Positions 12,588 through 24,098 of a stretch of 64,000 nucleotides of DNA are shown here, piece after piece (position 1 is the stretch's first letter; each line of letters opens with the position of its first letter). Where the stretch lies: assembly GCA_054601695.1 (NCBI GenBank), contig BAAHQB010000020.1:248001-312000 (forward strand), given 5' to 3'. Under the pieces are notes generated by a model. That model was not told the origin of the DNA. It did not search any database and saw nothing but the letters and a program-made list of their open reading frames with translations. This DNA is from Amorphochlora amoebiformis (Eukaryota; Cercozoa; Chlorarachniophyceae). A program made the position numbers and the translations under genes.

Positions 12588-12635
12588 CTTTTGTATGAAA
12601 AGATACCCTTGAGTGGCCTGGTGTCATCCATGAGT
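12588..12635 (-). CDS. Exon
   Basis: 48 nt, acceptor TAATAG|, donor AAAG|GTTAGC. Phase 2>2 reads LMDDTRPLKGIFSYK. Confidence 0.7.
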
Positions 12636-12639
12636 CTAT

Positions 12640-12688
<49 letters not shown>

Positions 12689-12838
12689 TAAATGTTTTTG
12701 ATCTAGAGGTATATAGACAAACATTTCAATACGGATATATTTACCATATCACGACATGCATATTCATACAAATGGGAATATACATATATATATATATATA
12801 TATGTATGTATATATATATATATATGACATATATTTAG

Positions 12839-12875
<37 letters not shown>

Positions 12876-12902
12876 TTACATGCAAATATGCCAATGTATT
12901 AC

Positions 12903-12958
12903 TTGAAATCTTTTATCATCTCTATTACGATCTGATAGAGCATTATCGCCACAGGACC
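12903..12958 (-). CDS. Exon
   Basis: 56 nt, acceptor TCATAG|, donor TCAA|GTAATA. Phase 0>2 reads GPVAIMLYQIVIEMIKDF. Confidence 0.75.
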
Positions 12959-12972
12959 CTATGAATGATATA

Positions 12973-13014
<42 letters not shown>

Positions 13015-13166
13015 ATATAATATGTACAAAAAATACATGTGTATATATGAATGTTTAAATATACACACACACACAAGTAGCGTATCTATGTTGGTGTAGA
13101 TATACTTCTTTTCAAACAAATATACACACATGTATACACGTCAATATATGCATACGTTTGTAATGT

Positions 13167-13215
<49 letters not shown>

Positions 13216-13330
13216 ATATATATATATATACATATGTAAATATATATATATATAAATATATATTTTGGCATATACATATTTACACATTTACATGTTAACA
13301 GTACATATACATATATATATATATATATAC

Positions 13331-13417
13331 CTTGTTCGCCTTAATCTGCTCAAACACGCTGTGAAACATTCGCAAAAGCTCACCATAAGGGTCCTGGTAT
13401 ATCGATATTGTCATATT
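13331..13417 (-). CDS. Exon
   Basis: 87 nt, acceptor TAAAG|, donor CAAG|GTATAT. Phase 0>0 reads NMTISIYQDPYGELLRMFHS then VFEQIKANK. Confidence 0.75.
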
Positions 13418-13463
13418 CTTTACTACATATATATATATATATGTATATATGTATATATATATA

Positions 13464-13496
<33 letters not shown>

Positions 13497-13497
13497 C

Positions 13498-13547
13498 TCT
13501 GTGAAACATCCGTAGAAGGTTATCATAAGGGTCGTCATATACCGATG
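13498..13547 (-). CDS. Spliceable copy of part of the 13331 exon
   Basis: 50 nt, acceptor ATTATAG|, donor CAGA|GTATAT. Phase 1>0 reads SVYDDPYDNLLRMFHR, against SIYQDPYGELLRMFHS in the intact exon. Both splice borders are kept. It lies between 13617 and 13331. Confidence 0.5.
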
Positions 13548-13616
13548 CTATAATATTATTTACTATATATATATATATATGTATATATACATTACATAGA
13601 TACCACGTCTACATAC

Positions 13617-13679
13617 CTTTTTCCGTGTACCCTCATGCGCTCTTTTGTTTTTCTCAGCCACTCGTTTCTTAGCTAAGAC
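13617..13679 (-). CDS. Exon, basic
   Basis: 63 nt, acceptor ATGTAG|, donor AAAAG|GTATGT. Only phase 0>0 is open: VLAKKRVAEKNKRAHEGTRK. Confidence 0.75.
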
Positions 13680-13862
13680 CTACATGTTACACTAAATATT
13701 AATCTGACATATACACTAAACATTAATCTGAAGTGCTGAGAATATTAATAACTTTCTAGAAGTTTCTGTTTTCTTTCGAACATACCAGAGTTAGTTGGAT
13801 GGTATTAATACAAGAAATATACTAATGTTCACATATATATATATATATATATTTAGATCTAG

Positions 13863-13904
<42 letters not shown>

Positions 13905-14339
13905 GTACATATACATTTATATATACACAAATAGAAAAAGAACGAAAAAGAGAGAGACCCATAGTTGGGTTACAAAAAGCGATAAGAAGAAAAACCTTAA
14001 ACTAATGCGAGAGTATAAGAGAGACTGAATACACCTTTAGGGAGGAAAATAGTTGAGAGAAAATTAGGAGAGACTTGCATAGAGAAATATAGTTACGGAG
14101 GGGAAGAAATTCAAAGATTGAGAAATTAATTTGAGAGAATTAATCGGCTATCTTGGCCTAAAGTGCTCCATGACATGCGATTATAAACAAACCGTAAAAG
14201 ATACATCTTTACAAAGAGAAGGTCAAAAGTATAAAATATATGCAAGACATATATTCAGAGATAATACATAGATATGTTGAGATGACAGAGACCCCATGGA
14301 AGAAAGGAAGGAATAAATATATAATCTACCAACACCAGA

Positions 14340-14455
14340 AGAGAGATATGTAAAGCGAAAAAAAAAAAGAGAAAGAAATAGAGAGATACATGGAGAGAGA
14401 TAGAATGAGAGAGAGAGAGAGAGAGAAAGAGAAGGATAGAGCAAGAGCTTGAGAG
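14340..14455. repeat. GA-rich tract
   Basis: GAGAGA and AAAGAGA repeats on the plus strand, part of a purine-rich 13.9-14.5 kb stretch with no convincing exon. Confidence 0.8.
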
Positions 14456-14804
14456 AGGAGAATGAGTAGAATACCAAGGAAAATTGTTTTCGCATCGCGA
14501 CAAGGTCAGATGTAATGGACATTTTGCGCGAGTTTGTTCCTCTGTGGTTTATTATGTAGCTAATATGTGTATCGTTGTAGTGTACTATATATATATATAT
14601 ACATGTATGCATGTACATGTATACATTTATAATAATATATATGTTTATATATATATATATATATATATAAATAGTGTTTTTTAAAAGCAACATTATGGAA
14701 CATACGCATGAAAAATGAAGATTTTGCACATGTATATATGTTAAATTAATCATGTATTATGCATGTGTATATATATAATACTCATATATGAACATAAAAC
14801 ACAT

Positions 14805-14851
<47 letters not shown>

Positions 14852-14914
14852 CATATATATATATATATATATATTCATACATATATTTATTTAACTAAAT
14901 AAAAGGGTTAATAC

Positions 14915-14961
14915 CTATCAATGTTTATAGTCCTCCGAATATCGGTATCTTCTTCTCGAAG
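14915..14961 (-). CDS. Exon
   Basis: 47 nt, acceptor AATCAG|, donor ATAG|GTATTA. Only phase 0>2 is open: LREEDTDIRRTINID. It enters in frame from 15000 but leaves at 2 while 13617 needs 0, so an exon may be missing. Confidence 0.55.
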
Positions 14962-14999
14962 CTGATTGAAAATACGTTTTTGAATTTAAAAAAAAATAC

Positions 15000-15027
15000 A
15001 ATATCTTCTGCAAATGTAAGCTTCTCT
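15000..15027 (-). CDS. Exon, 28 nt
   Basis: Acceptor CGTCAG|, donor ATT|GTATTT. Phase 2>0 reads EKLTFAEDI, which resembles DKLAFAEVL of the 15536 exon and may be a duplicate. Confidence 0.45.
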
Positions 15028-15127
15028 CTGACGTATTTATGTACATATGTATAACTCCCTTAATATCTAAAAATATATATATTAACATACACACATATAT
15101 ATATATATATATATGTTATATATATAT

Positions 15128-15164
<37 letters not shown>

Positions 15165-15204
15165 CATATATATGAATATGCACAAAAATTGAATATATTC
15201 ATAT

Positions 15205-15243
<39 letters not shown>

Positions 15244-15335
15244 AATATGAATACATGTCTACTAATATGTACACTGAAGAAATAAGTAGCCAGCCCGGAA
15301 TCTATGGCTACCGCATGAAAAATTATCAATAAAAC

Positions 15336-15378
15336 CATTCGCCATTATCCAAATCGATAATAGTGAATCTAACCAGTG
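15336..15378 (-). CDS. Exon, frame uncertain
   Basis: 43 nt, acceptor GCTATAG|, donor AATG|GTTTTA. Phase 0>1 reads [14 protein letters not shown], phase 1>2 reads [13 protein letters not shown]. The first fits the upstream exon. Confidence 0.45.
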
Positions 15379-15535
15379 CTATAGCCAAGCTGACAATACA
15401 CAGATTGACATATATACATATATATACTAGATAGATGTATATATATATATATATGTATCTACAACCATATACATACATATATATATGTATATTTGCACAC
15501 ATATATATATCTATATATATATATATGGAGTATAC

Positions 15536-15597
15536 CTCAAGCTCATTAAGAACCTCTGCAAACGCAAGTTTGTCTTTAAACCTTGCCTCAGAATGTC
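15536..15597 (-). CDS. Exon
   Basis: 62 nt, acceptor TTATAG|, donor GAG|GTATAC. Phase 1>0 reads [20 protein letters not shown]. Confidence 0.7.
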
Positions 15598-15603
15598 CTA
15601 TAA

Positions 15604-15680
<77 letters not shown>

Positions 15681-15951
15681 CATGTAAATATATATGTATA
15701 TATATATATATATATACATATGTATATATATATATATGTATATATGATCAGGTAATTATTGTGTATACCATACATGCAACTAGATGCTTATAAGTGCATG
15801 AATATACAAGTATCAATATCATATATATGTCGACATTTATATATATATACATATATATATGTATTACATATTAATAAATACATATATACATATATTATAA
15901 TTATACATGTGAATATGTATAAATACATACATATAGGCATGTAGAATGTAC

Positions 15952-16003
15952 CTGGGGTTTTGGAACTTCTGGATATGAGATTCTGAACTATTGATTTTCG
16001 CGC
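15952..16003 (-). CDS. Exon
   Basis: 52 nt, acceptor AAATAG|, donor CCAG|GTACAT. Phase 0>1 reads ARKSIVQNLISRSSKTP. A diverged fragment of its 5' end (ACGCGCAAAAATCAACAGTT) recurs at 25160-25190. Confidence 0.65.
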
Positions 16004-16088
16004 CTATTTATATGTCACATATTGCATTTATATGTATATTATATAGATATTATATATATATTTACAGTACAACTCTGTTTTCTTTATA

Positions 16089-16160
<72 letters not shown>

Positions 16161-16318
16161 GTTACTTATAAATATGCAGATATGTAATGTATAAAAATTA
16201 GCTACATGTAAGATGTATGAACATATATGCACGTACATGTAAGAACTATTTTTATACACATTCGTTTTTATAGCACTGATGCACATTTGTGCATATATAT
16301 ATATATATATATATGTAT

Positions 16319-16353
<35 letters not shown>

Positions 16354-16354
16354 T

Positions 16355-16389
<35 letters not shown>

Positions 16390-16437
16390 GTAGATATATA
16401 TAAACAAAAATAACATCATGAACACAACACAAAGTAC

Positions 16438-16469
16438 CTCCAGAACAGAATTCTCGTAAATGACAAATC
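16438..16469 (-). CDS. Exon, 32 nt
   Basis: Acceptor TCCTTAG|, donor GGAG|GTACTT. Phase 1>0 reads FVIYENSVLE. Confidence 0.55.
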
Positions 16470-16624
16470 CTAAGGATAACAAAAGTACTTTTCACAATAT
16501 CATCCAAGTTTCATATTTGGGATATAGAACAAGTACTTTTCAATCAAAACATATACATATATGTACACATATATATATATTACATATGTTATACAGAAAT
16601 GTATAAAATGCGAGTGTTAATAAC

Positions 16625-16706
16625 CCGGCTTTATATGAGAAAGTGTGCATTTTTTGCAGTAGATTCTCCCACGCTCAAACTTTATTTCTTCGCGGCAGTA
16701 TCCGAC
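16625..16706 (-). CDS. Exon, cysteine-containing
   Basis: 82 nt, acceptor CATTAG|, donor CCGG|GTTATT. Phase 0>1 reads VGYCREEIKFERGRIYCKKC then TLSHIKP. The C-x2-C pair and an upstream Cys hint at a metal site, but no family is recognised. Confidence 0.55.
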
Positions 16707-16838
16707 CTAATGAATAGATATTTTTATTCATTACATATGTATTCTATTTTCAAATATATATATATACACACACATATGTATATATACGTAAAGAAATGCA
16801 TGTTTTAGGATATATGCATATATATGTATATATGTATA

Positions 16839-16877
<39 letters not shown>

Positions 16878-16946
16878 CTCAAGCTATATGTACATCCGCA
16901 TGTCTGGAAAGGTCATCCAGAGATGCGGATGTACATATAACTTGAG
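16878..16946. repeat. Near-perfect 31-bp inverted repeat
   Basis: Left arm 16878-16908, right arm 16916-16946, loop of about 7 nt. Two or three mismatches. A third, direct copy of the left arm lies at 17009-17040. Confidence 0.85.
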
Positions 16947-16954
16947 AGTATATA

Positions 16955-16988
<34 letters not shown>

Positions 16989-17442
16989 TACATATATATA
17001 CATATGCACTCAAGCTATATGTACATCCGCATGTCTGGATGAACCTTCATACCTAACATATCTTCATATTAATACTATTTGTTTTTCATTATTATCGTGA
17101 TTAGAGTAACAACTATTGATGGTATAGCTCAGAATAGACCCAACGGTATTGGAATATGGTTAGACTTCAATTCATTATTAATAATACTTCTGAAACTATT
17201 GTGTTTAATATTATGCATTAAGATGAAGTGTTTTGAGTTAGGGTAAAAGGGTTAGTGTTAAGAGTTAGGGTCAATGTTATTAGTATATCTTTTTCTTATG
17301 ATTTTGGCTTGGTTTAGGTTAGAGGGTTAGAGATATGGCTAGGGATATTGATATCCCTTGATTTGTATCGTTAAATACCATGTTATTATTATGATTTTTG
17401 TTAGATATGATAATACTGTTACGGTTAGGATTGAAAAAAAGG

Positions 17443-17531
17443 AGAGAGAGAGGGAAGAGAAAGGGAGAGAGGGAGAGAGAGAGAGAGAGAGAAGAGAAAG
17501 GGAGAGAGGGAGAGAAAGAGAAAGAGAGAGG

Positions 17532-17574
<43 letters not shown>

Positions 17575-17575
17575 G
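17443..17575. repeat. GA-rich tract
   Basis: (GA)n and GGGAGAGA repeats on the plus strand. No exon inside. Confidence 0.9.
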
Positions 17576-17900
17576 TGAGCGATAAGAGGGAGATAACAAG
17601 TATTGTATTTTTGTCTTTATCATTGATATTAGATTGTTAAGAATAGGGTTTTTGGTTAGGCTTAATAATACCCCTTGGCTTTCATCGTTAGATACCATAT
17701 CATCGTTGTGAATGTGGCCCATAACACCCTATATATATATATATTTATTTATATATTATAGTCATTTTTGTATATATTTGTATGTATGATATCATGGTGT
17801 AGTTGTACATGTCAATTTGAAATATATAACCAGACAATAATATATATATATATATATATCTATATATATATATATATATACGCAAATATGTAGACGCATA

Positions 17901-17932
<32 letters not shown>

Positions 17933-18053
17933 CTAATATAGGTTGAATTGAGGTATGTACAGGTGAAAATATACCTATGTATACACACATGCATATATAT
18001 ACATAATTGTCATATGTATTTATATATATATATATTATAGATATATATATCTT

Positions 18054-18097
<44 letters not shown>

Positions 18098-18117
18098 ATG
18101 TATATATAAATACATTC

Positions 18118-18189
<72 letters not shown>

Positions 18190-18198
18190 CCTATATAC

Positions 18199-18236
18199 CG
18201 CGCTAATGATGAGGTTGAAGTGCGTACGGACAGGGC
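18199..18236 (-). CDS. Exon
   Basis: 38 nt, acceptor CATCAG|, donor CGCG|GTATAT. Phase 1>0 reads [12 protein letters not shown] and begins a 5-exon in-register run to 15536. Confidence 0.55.
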
Positions 18237-18264
18237 CTGATGTCGTTTTTTTACATATATTTTT

Positions 18265-18304
<40 letters not shown>

Positions 18305-18562
18305 TATTCTTTTATATACGTGTGTATGCGTAAATATGTTTGTATATATATTGTACATATAAATATATATTAAACGTACATAGACATTAAGATGGCAAGG
18401 TTCATACCTCTTAAACGTATATATATGTACATGTGTATATGTATATATATATATAAATATATACATATATACATATATATAATATATATATATACATATA
18501 TAAAAACATATATATATAGGAACATAACACAAATGTATATAACACAAATACATAGAGTCTAC

Positions 18563-18626
18563 CATATACGATGGTAATCAAAGACGTCGCAGCCAAAATC
18601 ACAGCTCCAATTGGCAGAAAAAATGT
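18563..18626 (-). CDS. Exon, hydrophobic, frame uncertain
   Basis: 64 nt, acceptor TTTTAG|, donor TATG|GTAGAC. Phase 0>1 reads [20 protein letters not shown], phase 1>2 reads [20 protein letters not shown]. An inner AG (TTGGAG|) would enter at phase 2 as required by 19931. Confidence 0.45.
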
Positions 18627-18849
18627 CTAAAAATTAGTTCACTTCAATAAGGTTTCTAAAATCAGTTCAACGACACCCAAGTGGTCTCGAAGCAATGATT
18701 TTACTTAGAATCTCCGAAAACCACCCGCAATCATGTCTGAAACGAACAAAAATCCCTCAAATATGTCTAAAATGAACCCCAAGCCCTAAATAGCACTCTA
18801 CTAAATCCTCAGATGCATATGTGATTTTTTCATCAGTTGTTTAATCATT

Positions 18850-18975
18850 GTTATGATTAGGGGTTTAGTTAGGATTACAATTACATATAAGGTTAGTGTG
18901 TTTGGGTTTGAATTAGGATTCAATTTGGGGTTACGATTAGGGTTAGAGTTAGGGTTAGGGTTAGAATTCGGTATT
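18850..18975 (+). repeat. Degenerate TTAGGG array
   Basis: GGTTAGAGTTAGGGTTAGGG near 18940-18965, flanked by degenerate units. Confidence 0.85.
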
Positions 18976-19010
18976 TTTACCTGGATCAAAATATGTCCCC
19001 CTAAGCCTCC

Positions 19011-19430
19011 GCTTAGGGCTTTTGTTACCCGAACTCCGATTTTCACACTGGATATGTATCAAGTTAGTACATATTGTGATACACATTTACGTATATATAT
19101 ATATACGAATATATATATGTATATATATATATATTCATATGTGTGTATATATACGTGTAAATATGTATATGTATGAGGCATTGAAGAGTAGATATCGATA
19201 GCGTGTTGAGGTATAGCCGTACGTATGCTACAGATAGCTGGAGATCGCTGGAGGTTCCTCATGTATATATGTATGTATGTATATATATATATGTGTATAA
19301 TGTGTGTGCATTTATATTATGTGTATGTGTATGTATATGTATATATGTATGTATATGTATGTAATATGTGTATATGTAGCGTAAGCTTGGGGTTTTTGTT
19401 ACCCGTATTCCAATTTTCACTCTGAGTATG
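19011..19430 (+). repeat. Pair of related 45-bp elements
   Basis: 19011-19055 and 19385-19430 share TTTTGTTACCCG and ATTTTCAC(A/T)CTG. A weaker relative lies at 36440-36470. Confidence 0.6.
19188..19260 (+). repeat. Interspersed family R1, copy 1
   Basis: Contains GCGTGTTGAGGTATAGCCGT and GATAGCTGGAGATCGCTGGA. Related to 46825 and 58870. Confidence 0.75.
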
Positions 19431-19439
19431 CATTGGTCA

Positions 19440-19472
<33 letters not shown>

Positions 19473-19715
19473 TTATATATATGTGTATATGTATGTATAT
19501 ATATGTATATATGTATTCATGTATGTATATGGTTAAATTTTCATTTGTATAATGTAGGACTCCACCTGTAACGATGACTATAGGCTCTTCATGTATGGAA
19601 AAGTATGTTTATATACATATTCGTGGTATACACATATATGTACATATAATATACATATATATATATATATACATACATATATGTATATATATAGATATAT
19701 ATATATATATATACA

Positions 19716-19762
<47 letters not shown>

Positions 19763-19930
19763 TACATATATGTATGTGTGTATGTATATATGTATTTCAT
19801 ACAATGTGTATGTATATATATGTAATATATATGTGTGTATATATGTATGTGTATATAAAAATGCATATGTATATATACATTCCTGACCATATATATGTCA
19901 TCATATACAGTAACAATATCAGACACATAC

Positions 19931-20022
19931 CCGAAGAAAACACACGTAGTAAGTAGCAGCATCTCGAGCGTCATGGTCGAGAATACGAGAAACACAGCCA
20001 GTGACACGGCATTGAGTAACAT
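19931..20022 (-). CDS. Exon, hydrophobic helix
   Basis: 92 nt, acceptor TGTCAG|, donor TCGG|GTATGT. Phase 0>2 reads [20 protein letters not shown] then [10 protein letters not shown]. Hydrophobic enough for a membrane span, but in the IP3R order this position is cytosolic, so a buried helix is likelier. Confidence 0.75.
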
Positions 20023-20101
20023 CTGACAAAAAAACAATAAGGTATTATACAGACATGGCATACTGAGAGTTGAATGGAGATATAGGGCGAAATATAGAAG
20101 G

Positions 20102-20212
20102 TAGACATGTATAGAGCGAAGATGTGTGTAGACATGTATAGAGCGAAGATGTGTACAGACATGTATAGAGCGAAGATGTGTATAGACATGTATAGAGCGA
20201 AGATGTGTATAC
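20102..20212 (+). repeat. 27-bp minisatellite
   Basis: Four copies of a 27-bp unit (TAGACATGTATAGAGCGAAG then ATGTGTG), with the last copy running into the GTATAC donor of the 20213 exon. Confidence 0.9.
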
Positions 20213-20257
20213 CTCAAATCCCCAGTCGACCCACGTTGATAACGAAAATGCCTTTAC
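20213..20257 (-). CDS. Exon
   Basis: 45 nt, acceptor CACCAG|, donor GAG|GTATAC. Phase 0>0 reads [16 protein letters not shown] 27-bp minisatellite starts at its donor. Confidence 0.75.
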
Positions 20258-20416
20258 CTGGTGATATATGTGTTTATATACACATTATACACACATATAT
20301 ACATATATATGCACATGTATGTGTATACATATATATATATATATATAATATATGTATATACATATATATACATATATATATATATATACAGAAATGTGTA
20401 TATGTATATAAAATAT

Positions 20417-20472
20417 GTCAGCGCAGTTCCACAGGCGTGAGGTTTTCCTTGTTCTAATCTGGTATTGTTCGA
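20417..20472 (-). pseudogene. Partial copy of the 20559 exon
   Basis: The core AAGGAAAACCTCACGCCT is shared with the intact exon. The GT donor is lost (CTGTG|GAACTG). Separated from the parent by (TA)n. Confidence 0.6.
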
Positions 20473-20558
20473 TATATATATATATATATACAAATATACA
20501 CATATACATACATATTTATATATACACATATCACACATATATTATGTCAACGGTGTAC

Positions 20559-20630
20559 CAAAGGCGTGAGGTTTTCCTTGCTGTAATCTGGTATTGTTCG
20601 ATTCAGATGTCTAATAAGATCTGTTGATAC
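20559..20630 (-). CDS. Exon with a partial copy downstream
   Basis: 72 nt, acceptor ATGTAG|, donor TTTG|GTACAC. Phase 0>0 reads VSTDLIRHLNRTIPDYSKEN then LTPL. A copy of the 3' half lies at 20417-20472 but its donor has become GGAACT. Confidence 0.75.
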
Positions 20631-20683
20631 CTACATAAGTACATACGCATACATATATGTATATAAATAAACATATATACATG

Positions 20684-20715
<32 letters not shown>

Positions 20716-20777
20716 ATATACATATATATTGTTTATATATATATATATATATATGATATATGAATTATATGTACTAC

Positions 20778-20822
20778 TTTTCGTATTCCTCGACGCTTTA
20801 CGAACTGTTCAAAGTTGCTCAC
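20778..20822 (-). CDS. Exon
   Basis: 45 nt, acceptor ATATAG|, donor AAAA|GTAGTA. Phase 0>0 reads [15 protein letters not shown]. Confidence 0.75.
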
Positions 20823-20941
20823 CTATATACATATGTATGCTATATATATATATATATATATGTTTTATATTATACATATATATATATATATATATATAAA
20901 TCTATATTATACATATACATATATGTATATATATCAATATG

Positions 20942-20978
<37 letters not shown>

Positions 20979-21045
20979 GTGTAATATACGAATGTATACG
21001 TTTACAAGTACAATAATGCATATAAGCTGTGGGCACGACTATATA

Positions 21046-21083
<38 letters not shown>

Positions 21084-21180
21084 AAATATTCAGTTCATAC
21101 ATACACATATATTACGTATACGTATATATATTGCATATATACAATACATTATTATGCATACATAAATACATATGTAAAAC

Positions 21181-21312
21181 CTGCTCTTGCTGTCTTCCGA
21201 CATTATACTCCGCCTCTGATGGCTTTTTCGAGTGTTTTCGTTTCTGTTTGTCTTCAAATTCCTGTGCATCTTGCTCGAGTCCTTCTTGCCGAAAAAGTCT
21301 CCTTGCTGCAAC
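21181..21312 (-). CDS. Exon, charged
   Basis: 132 nt, acceptor ATATAG|, donor GCAG|GTTTTA. Phase 0>0, 44 codons: VAARRLFRQEGLEQDAQEFE then a basic KQKRKHSKKPSEAE stretch. Long open frame. Confidence 0.8.
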
Positions 21313-21467
21313 CTATATGGTAGATTTACGTAATCGTTTTTCGGAAACTTCGTGAAAATCCGTAGCATGAAGTGTGTGTAATTGTATTATGTTTTTACAC
21401 ATATGCTTGGAAATATATGGATCTATTGGGAATAAAATGTGGATGTGGAGGGGGAGGATATGAATAC

Positions 21468-21564
21468 CTTTACATCTTTTAAATCGTTCGTATTGAGAGA
21501 AAACTTGCAGTATCGATGGAGTTGGAAGACATACTGCCACCGTTGAACTTCGAGATCAGTTCGC
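21468..21564 (-). CDS. Exon
   Basis: 97 nt, acceptor CCCTAG|, donor TAAAG|GTATTC. Phase 2>0 reads RTDLEVQRWQYVFQLHRYCK then FSLNTNDLKDVK. Confidence 0.8.
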
Positions 21565-21706
21565 CTAGGGGCATGAAGATATATTATCGTATGAGGTTAT
21601 AATAAGCATTCATTGACGACAAAAGGTTTTTGAGATCGGCTCAGCTAGATGTAGGTATGCATGTTAATATGTTTTATATAAGATAGGATGTATTAGAGGA
21701 ACTTCG

Positions 21707-21738
<32 letters not shown>

Positions 21739-21783
21739 GCTTTTTTTTACGTTGTTTTGGAATATAAATATATATATGTATAC

Positions 21784-21890
21784 CCCTGAGCATTTCTCCT
21801 TGATTCGCGACTCCATTTGAGAAAATCAAACTGTCTCCACTCCCGGGCAAATAGACTAAACATGCTTCGAACATGATGCCGAATCTGCAT
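21784..21890 (-). CDS. Exon, IP3R-like conserved block
   Basis: 107 nt, acceptor TTTTTTAG| after a 130-nt T-rich tract, donor CAGGG|GTATAC. Phase 0>2 reads MQIRHHVRSMFSLFAREWRQ then FDFLKWSRESRRNAQ. SMFSLFAREW matches the family's W-LFENF position. Another open frame (1>0) is out of register. Confidence 0.7.
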
Positions 21891-21892
21891 CT

Positions 21893-21930
21893 AAAAAAAA
21901 AAACACAAAGGAGCAAAAAAAAAAAAAAAG

Positions 21931-21979
<49 letters not shown>

Positions 21980-22027
21980 AAAAAAAATAAAAACTAAAAA
22001 AGAGAAGAAACACAAGAAAAAAAAACC
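21893..22027. repeat. Poly-A/T tract
   Basis: A-rich on the plus strand; on the minus strand a T-rich run upstream of the 21784 exon acceptor, the strongest polypyrimidine tract in the window. Confidence 0.85.
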
Positions 22028-22099
22028 CAAAAAAGTTAACTAGAGTCTTGAATTTGACCAAACATGTAAAACTGATATACATAATTGCATCTGACTCAC

Positions 22100-22165
22100 C
22101 GGTCGTGAGACGTTAATGTACATGTTTTGAAGAAGCCTCAACAACGCTTGGCGAACACGGTAGAC
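22100..22165 (-). CDS. Exon, IP3R-like conserved block
   Basis: 66 nt, acceptor TGAAAG|, donor ACCG|GTGAGTCAG. Phase 0>0 reads VYRVRQALLRLLQNMYINVS then RP, resembling the VKxAYxxFLNHxYVD stretch that follows SLLPLDDIV in IP3Rs. Confidence 0.8.
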
Positions 22166-22554
22166 CTTTCAGGAAGTATTCAGTCCAATTCATGCAAATA
22201 TTTCATACCCTAGAATGGGCCAAGATACTCTAAATGCACACTTTAGCATTGAAGTCCAGCTATATGCACTATTAGACAAGCTAAAATATGGATTTGGAGT
22301 TCGTATCATAGTATAATAATACTATAATTTGATATTCCAGGAGCTGGAGCTAGTAGAGATATATGCTATCAGATACGAGGGAAAATGCAGTGAATCGACA
22401 TAAATATGGCAAATTAGACATTTATACAGATTAAAAATCATATATATATATATATATATATACATGTAAATATGTACATGTTTATATGAATAAATATACA
22501 TATACATATGTATGTGCGCATATATATATAGCACATTATATAGATATATGTATC

Positions 22555-22609
<55 letters not shown>

Positions 22610-22642
22610 AACAAGAACTAACAATAGGAAGAGTAAACCCAC

Positions 22643-22690
22643 CGATCTGTTATGCTCCATGAGTCGATCCTGAAGTATTATTTTGAATTC
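22643..22690 (-). CDS. Exon
   Basis: 48 nt, acceptor TCTAAG|, donor ATCG|GTGGGT. Phase 0>0 reads [17 protein letters not shown] shorter form using TTCAG| at 22669 is possible and also keeps frame. Confidence 0.65.
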
Positions 22691-23115
22691 CTTAGAACTT
22701 AATTATTAACTAGTATTTCGCTTCCTTTTAGAACTTAATATGGTAGGAAAGGGATACATGTAGACATAAAGTAAAACATTAAGGAATAGTATCCTGTAGC
22801 GTGGGTGAGAGAGAGTGTGCATATGTATATCACGAAAACCCTAGGAAGATAAAAAAAATGATATAAAAATAGTGAAATATTCAGACAGAGAAAAATCACG
22901 AAGATAAGTTCAGAGAAATAAATATATATCCAAAATTGATTATACATGTATATATATATATACTATATATCTATACAGAAAACAAATACAGAGAAAAATT
23001 ATCCGTAGTAGAAAGAAACAAAACATATGATAGAGATATATGACCCATATACGAAGATATATGTATATTTAGAGATAAATCGAGAGACAACCTCCTCTCC
23101 TGGCGCTATACTTAC

Positions 23116-23145
23116 TTCTTCTTCTGCTGTCGTAACTACAGATGC
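23116..23145 (-). CDS. Exon, 30 nt
   Basis: Acceptor ATACAG|, consensus donor GAA|GTAAGTA. Phase 0>0 reads [10 protein letters not shown]. Confidence 0.7.
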
Positions 23146-23187
<42 letters not shown>

Positions 23188-23203
23188 CATATATATATAC
23201 TTA

Positions 23204-23261
<58 letters not shown>

Positions 23262-23431
23262 ACATATATATTTATATTTTGTGTATCTACATATATATAT
23301 ATATATGTATGTACATATATATATATATCAAAACAAACAAATGATACACATATGTAATATGATAACAAATGCCTATATATATATTATCATATATATATAT
23401 ATACAATATATATATATATATATATATAAAC

Positions 23432-23482
23432 CTTAAGCGCAGACACTATCTCTTCAGCCGATAAAATAGACCTTAATCGAGC
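23432..23482 (-). CDS. Exon, IP3R-like conserved block
   Basis: 51 nt, acceptor ACATAG|, donor TAAG|GTTTAT. Phase 0>0 reads [26 protein letters not shown] corresponds to the family's SLLPLDDIV. Confidence 0.75.
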
Positions 23483-23497
23483 CTATGTTTGTAGCAC

Positions 23498-23541
<44 letters not shown>

Positions 23542-23693
23542 CATTTGTTACTGATATTGTATAAATACACATGTGCATGCAGTATACTTGTGTATGTACC
23601 ATGTATAATTTACGTATTAATCATAACACATACGTATATATACTATCTCTCTCCCTATATATATATATATGTATACATACATATGTACATATA

Positions 23694-23734
<41 letters not shown>

Positions 23735-23745
23735 TATATTAATAC

Positions 23746-23780
23746 CTCTGCACGCGAAAAACGACCTTGAAGAACTATGC
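23746..23780 (-). CDS. Exon, IP3R-like conserved block
   Basis: 35 nt, acceptor AATATAG|, donor GAG|GTATTA. Phase 1>0 reads [11 protein letters not shown], aligning with the EGKN...E part of the IP3R block. Confidence 0.7.
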
Positions 23781-23977
23781 CTATATTATATATGTATATA
23801 TGTATATATATATATGTATATATGTACATACATATATACACATACATATATATATATATATATATCTAAATATGTCTGCATCGACTTATGCTTGTATATG
23901 TATATATGCACGTGTATACATGTATGCTTATATATATATATATATATATATATATCTATTTATATATATATATTTAT

Positions 23978-24059
<82 letters not shown>

Positions 24060-24098
24060 GCATATTGATATCAAGATCTATTATGACAGTATACATAC

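Noticed and set aside
19931-20022. Membrane-spanning segment
   Set aside because: Hydrophobic, but its place in the in-register chain aligns with a cytosolic helical region of IP3Rs. Kept as an exon without a membrane claim.
22321-22400. Plus-strand exon reading ELELVEIYAIRYEGKCSEST
   Set aside because: Acceptor-like CCAG is present but no donor follows before a stop.
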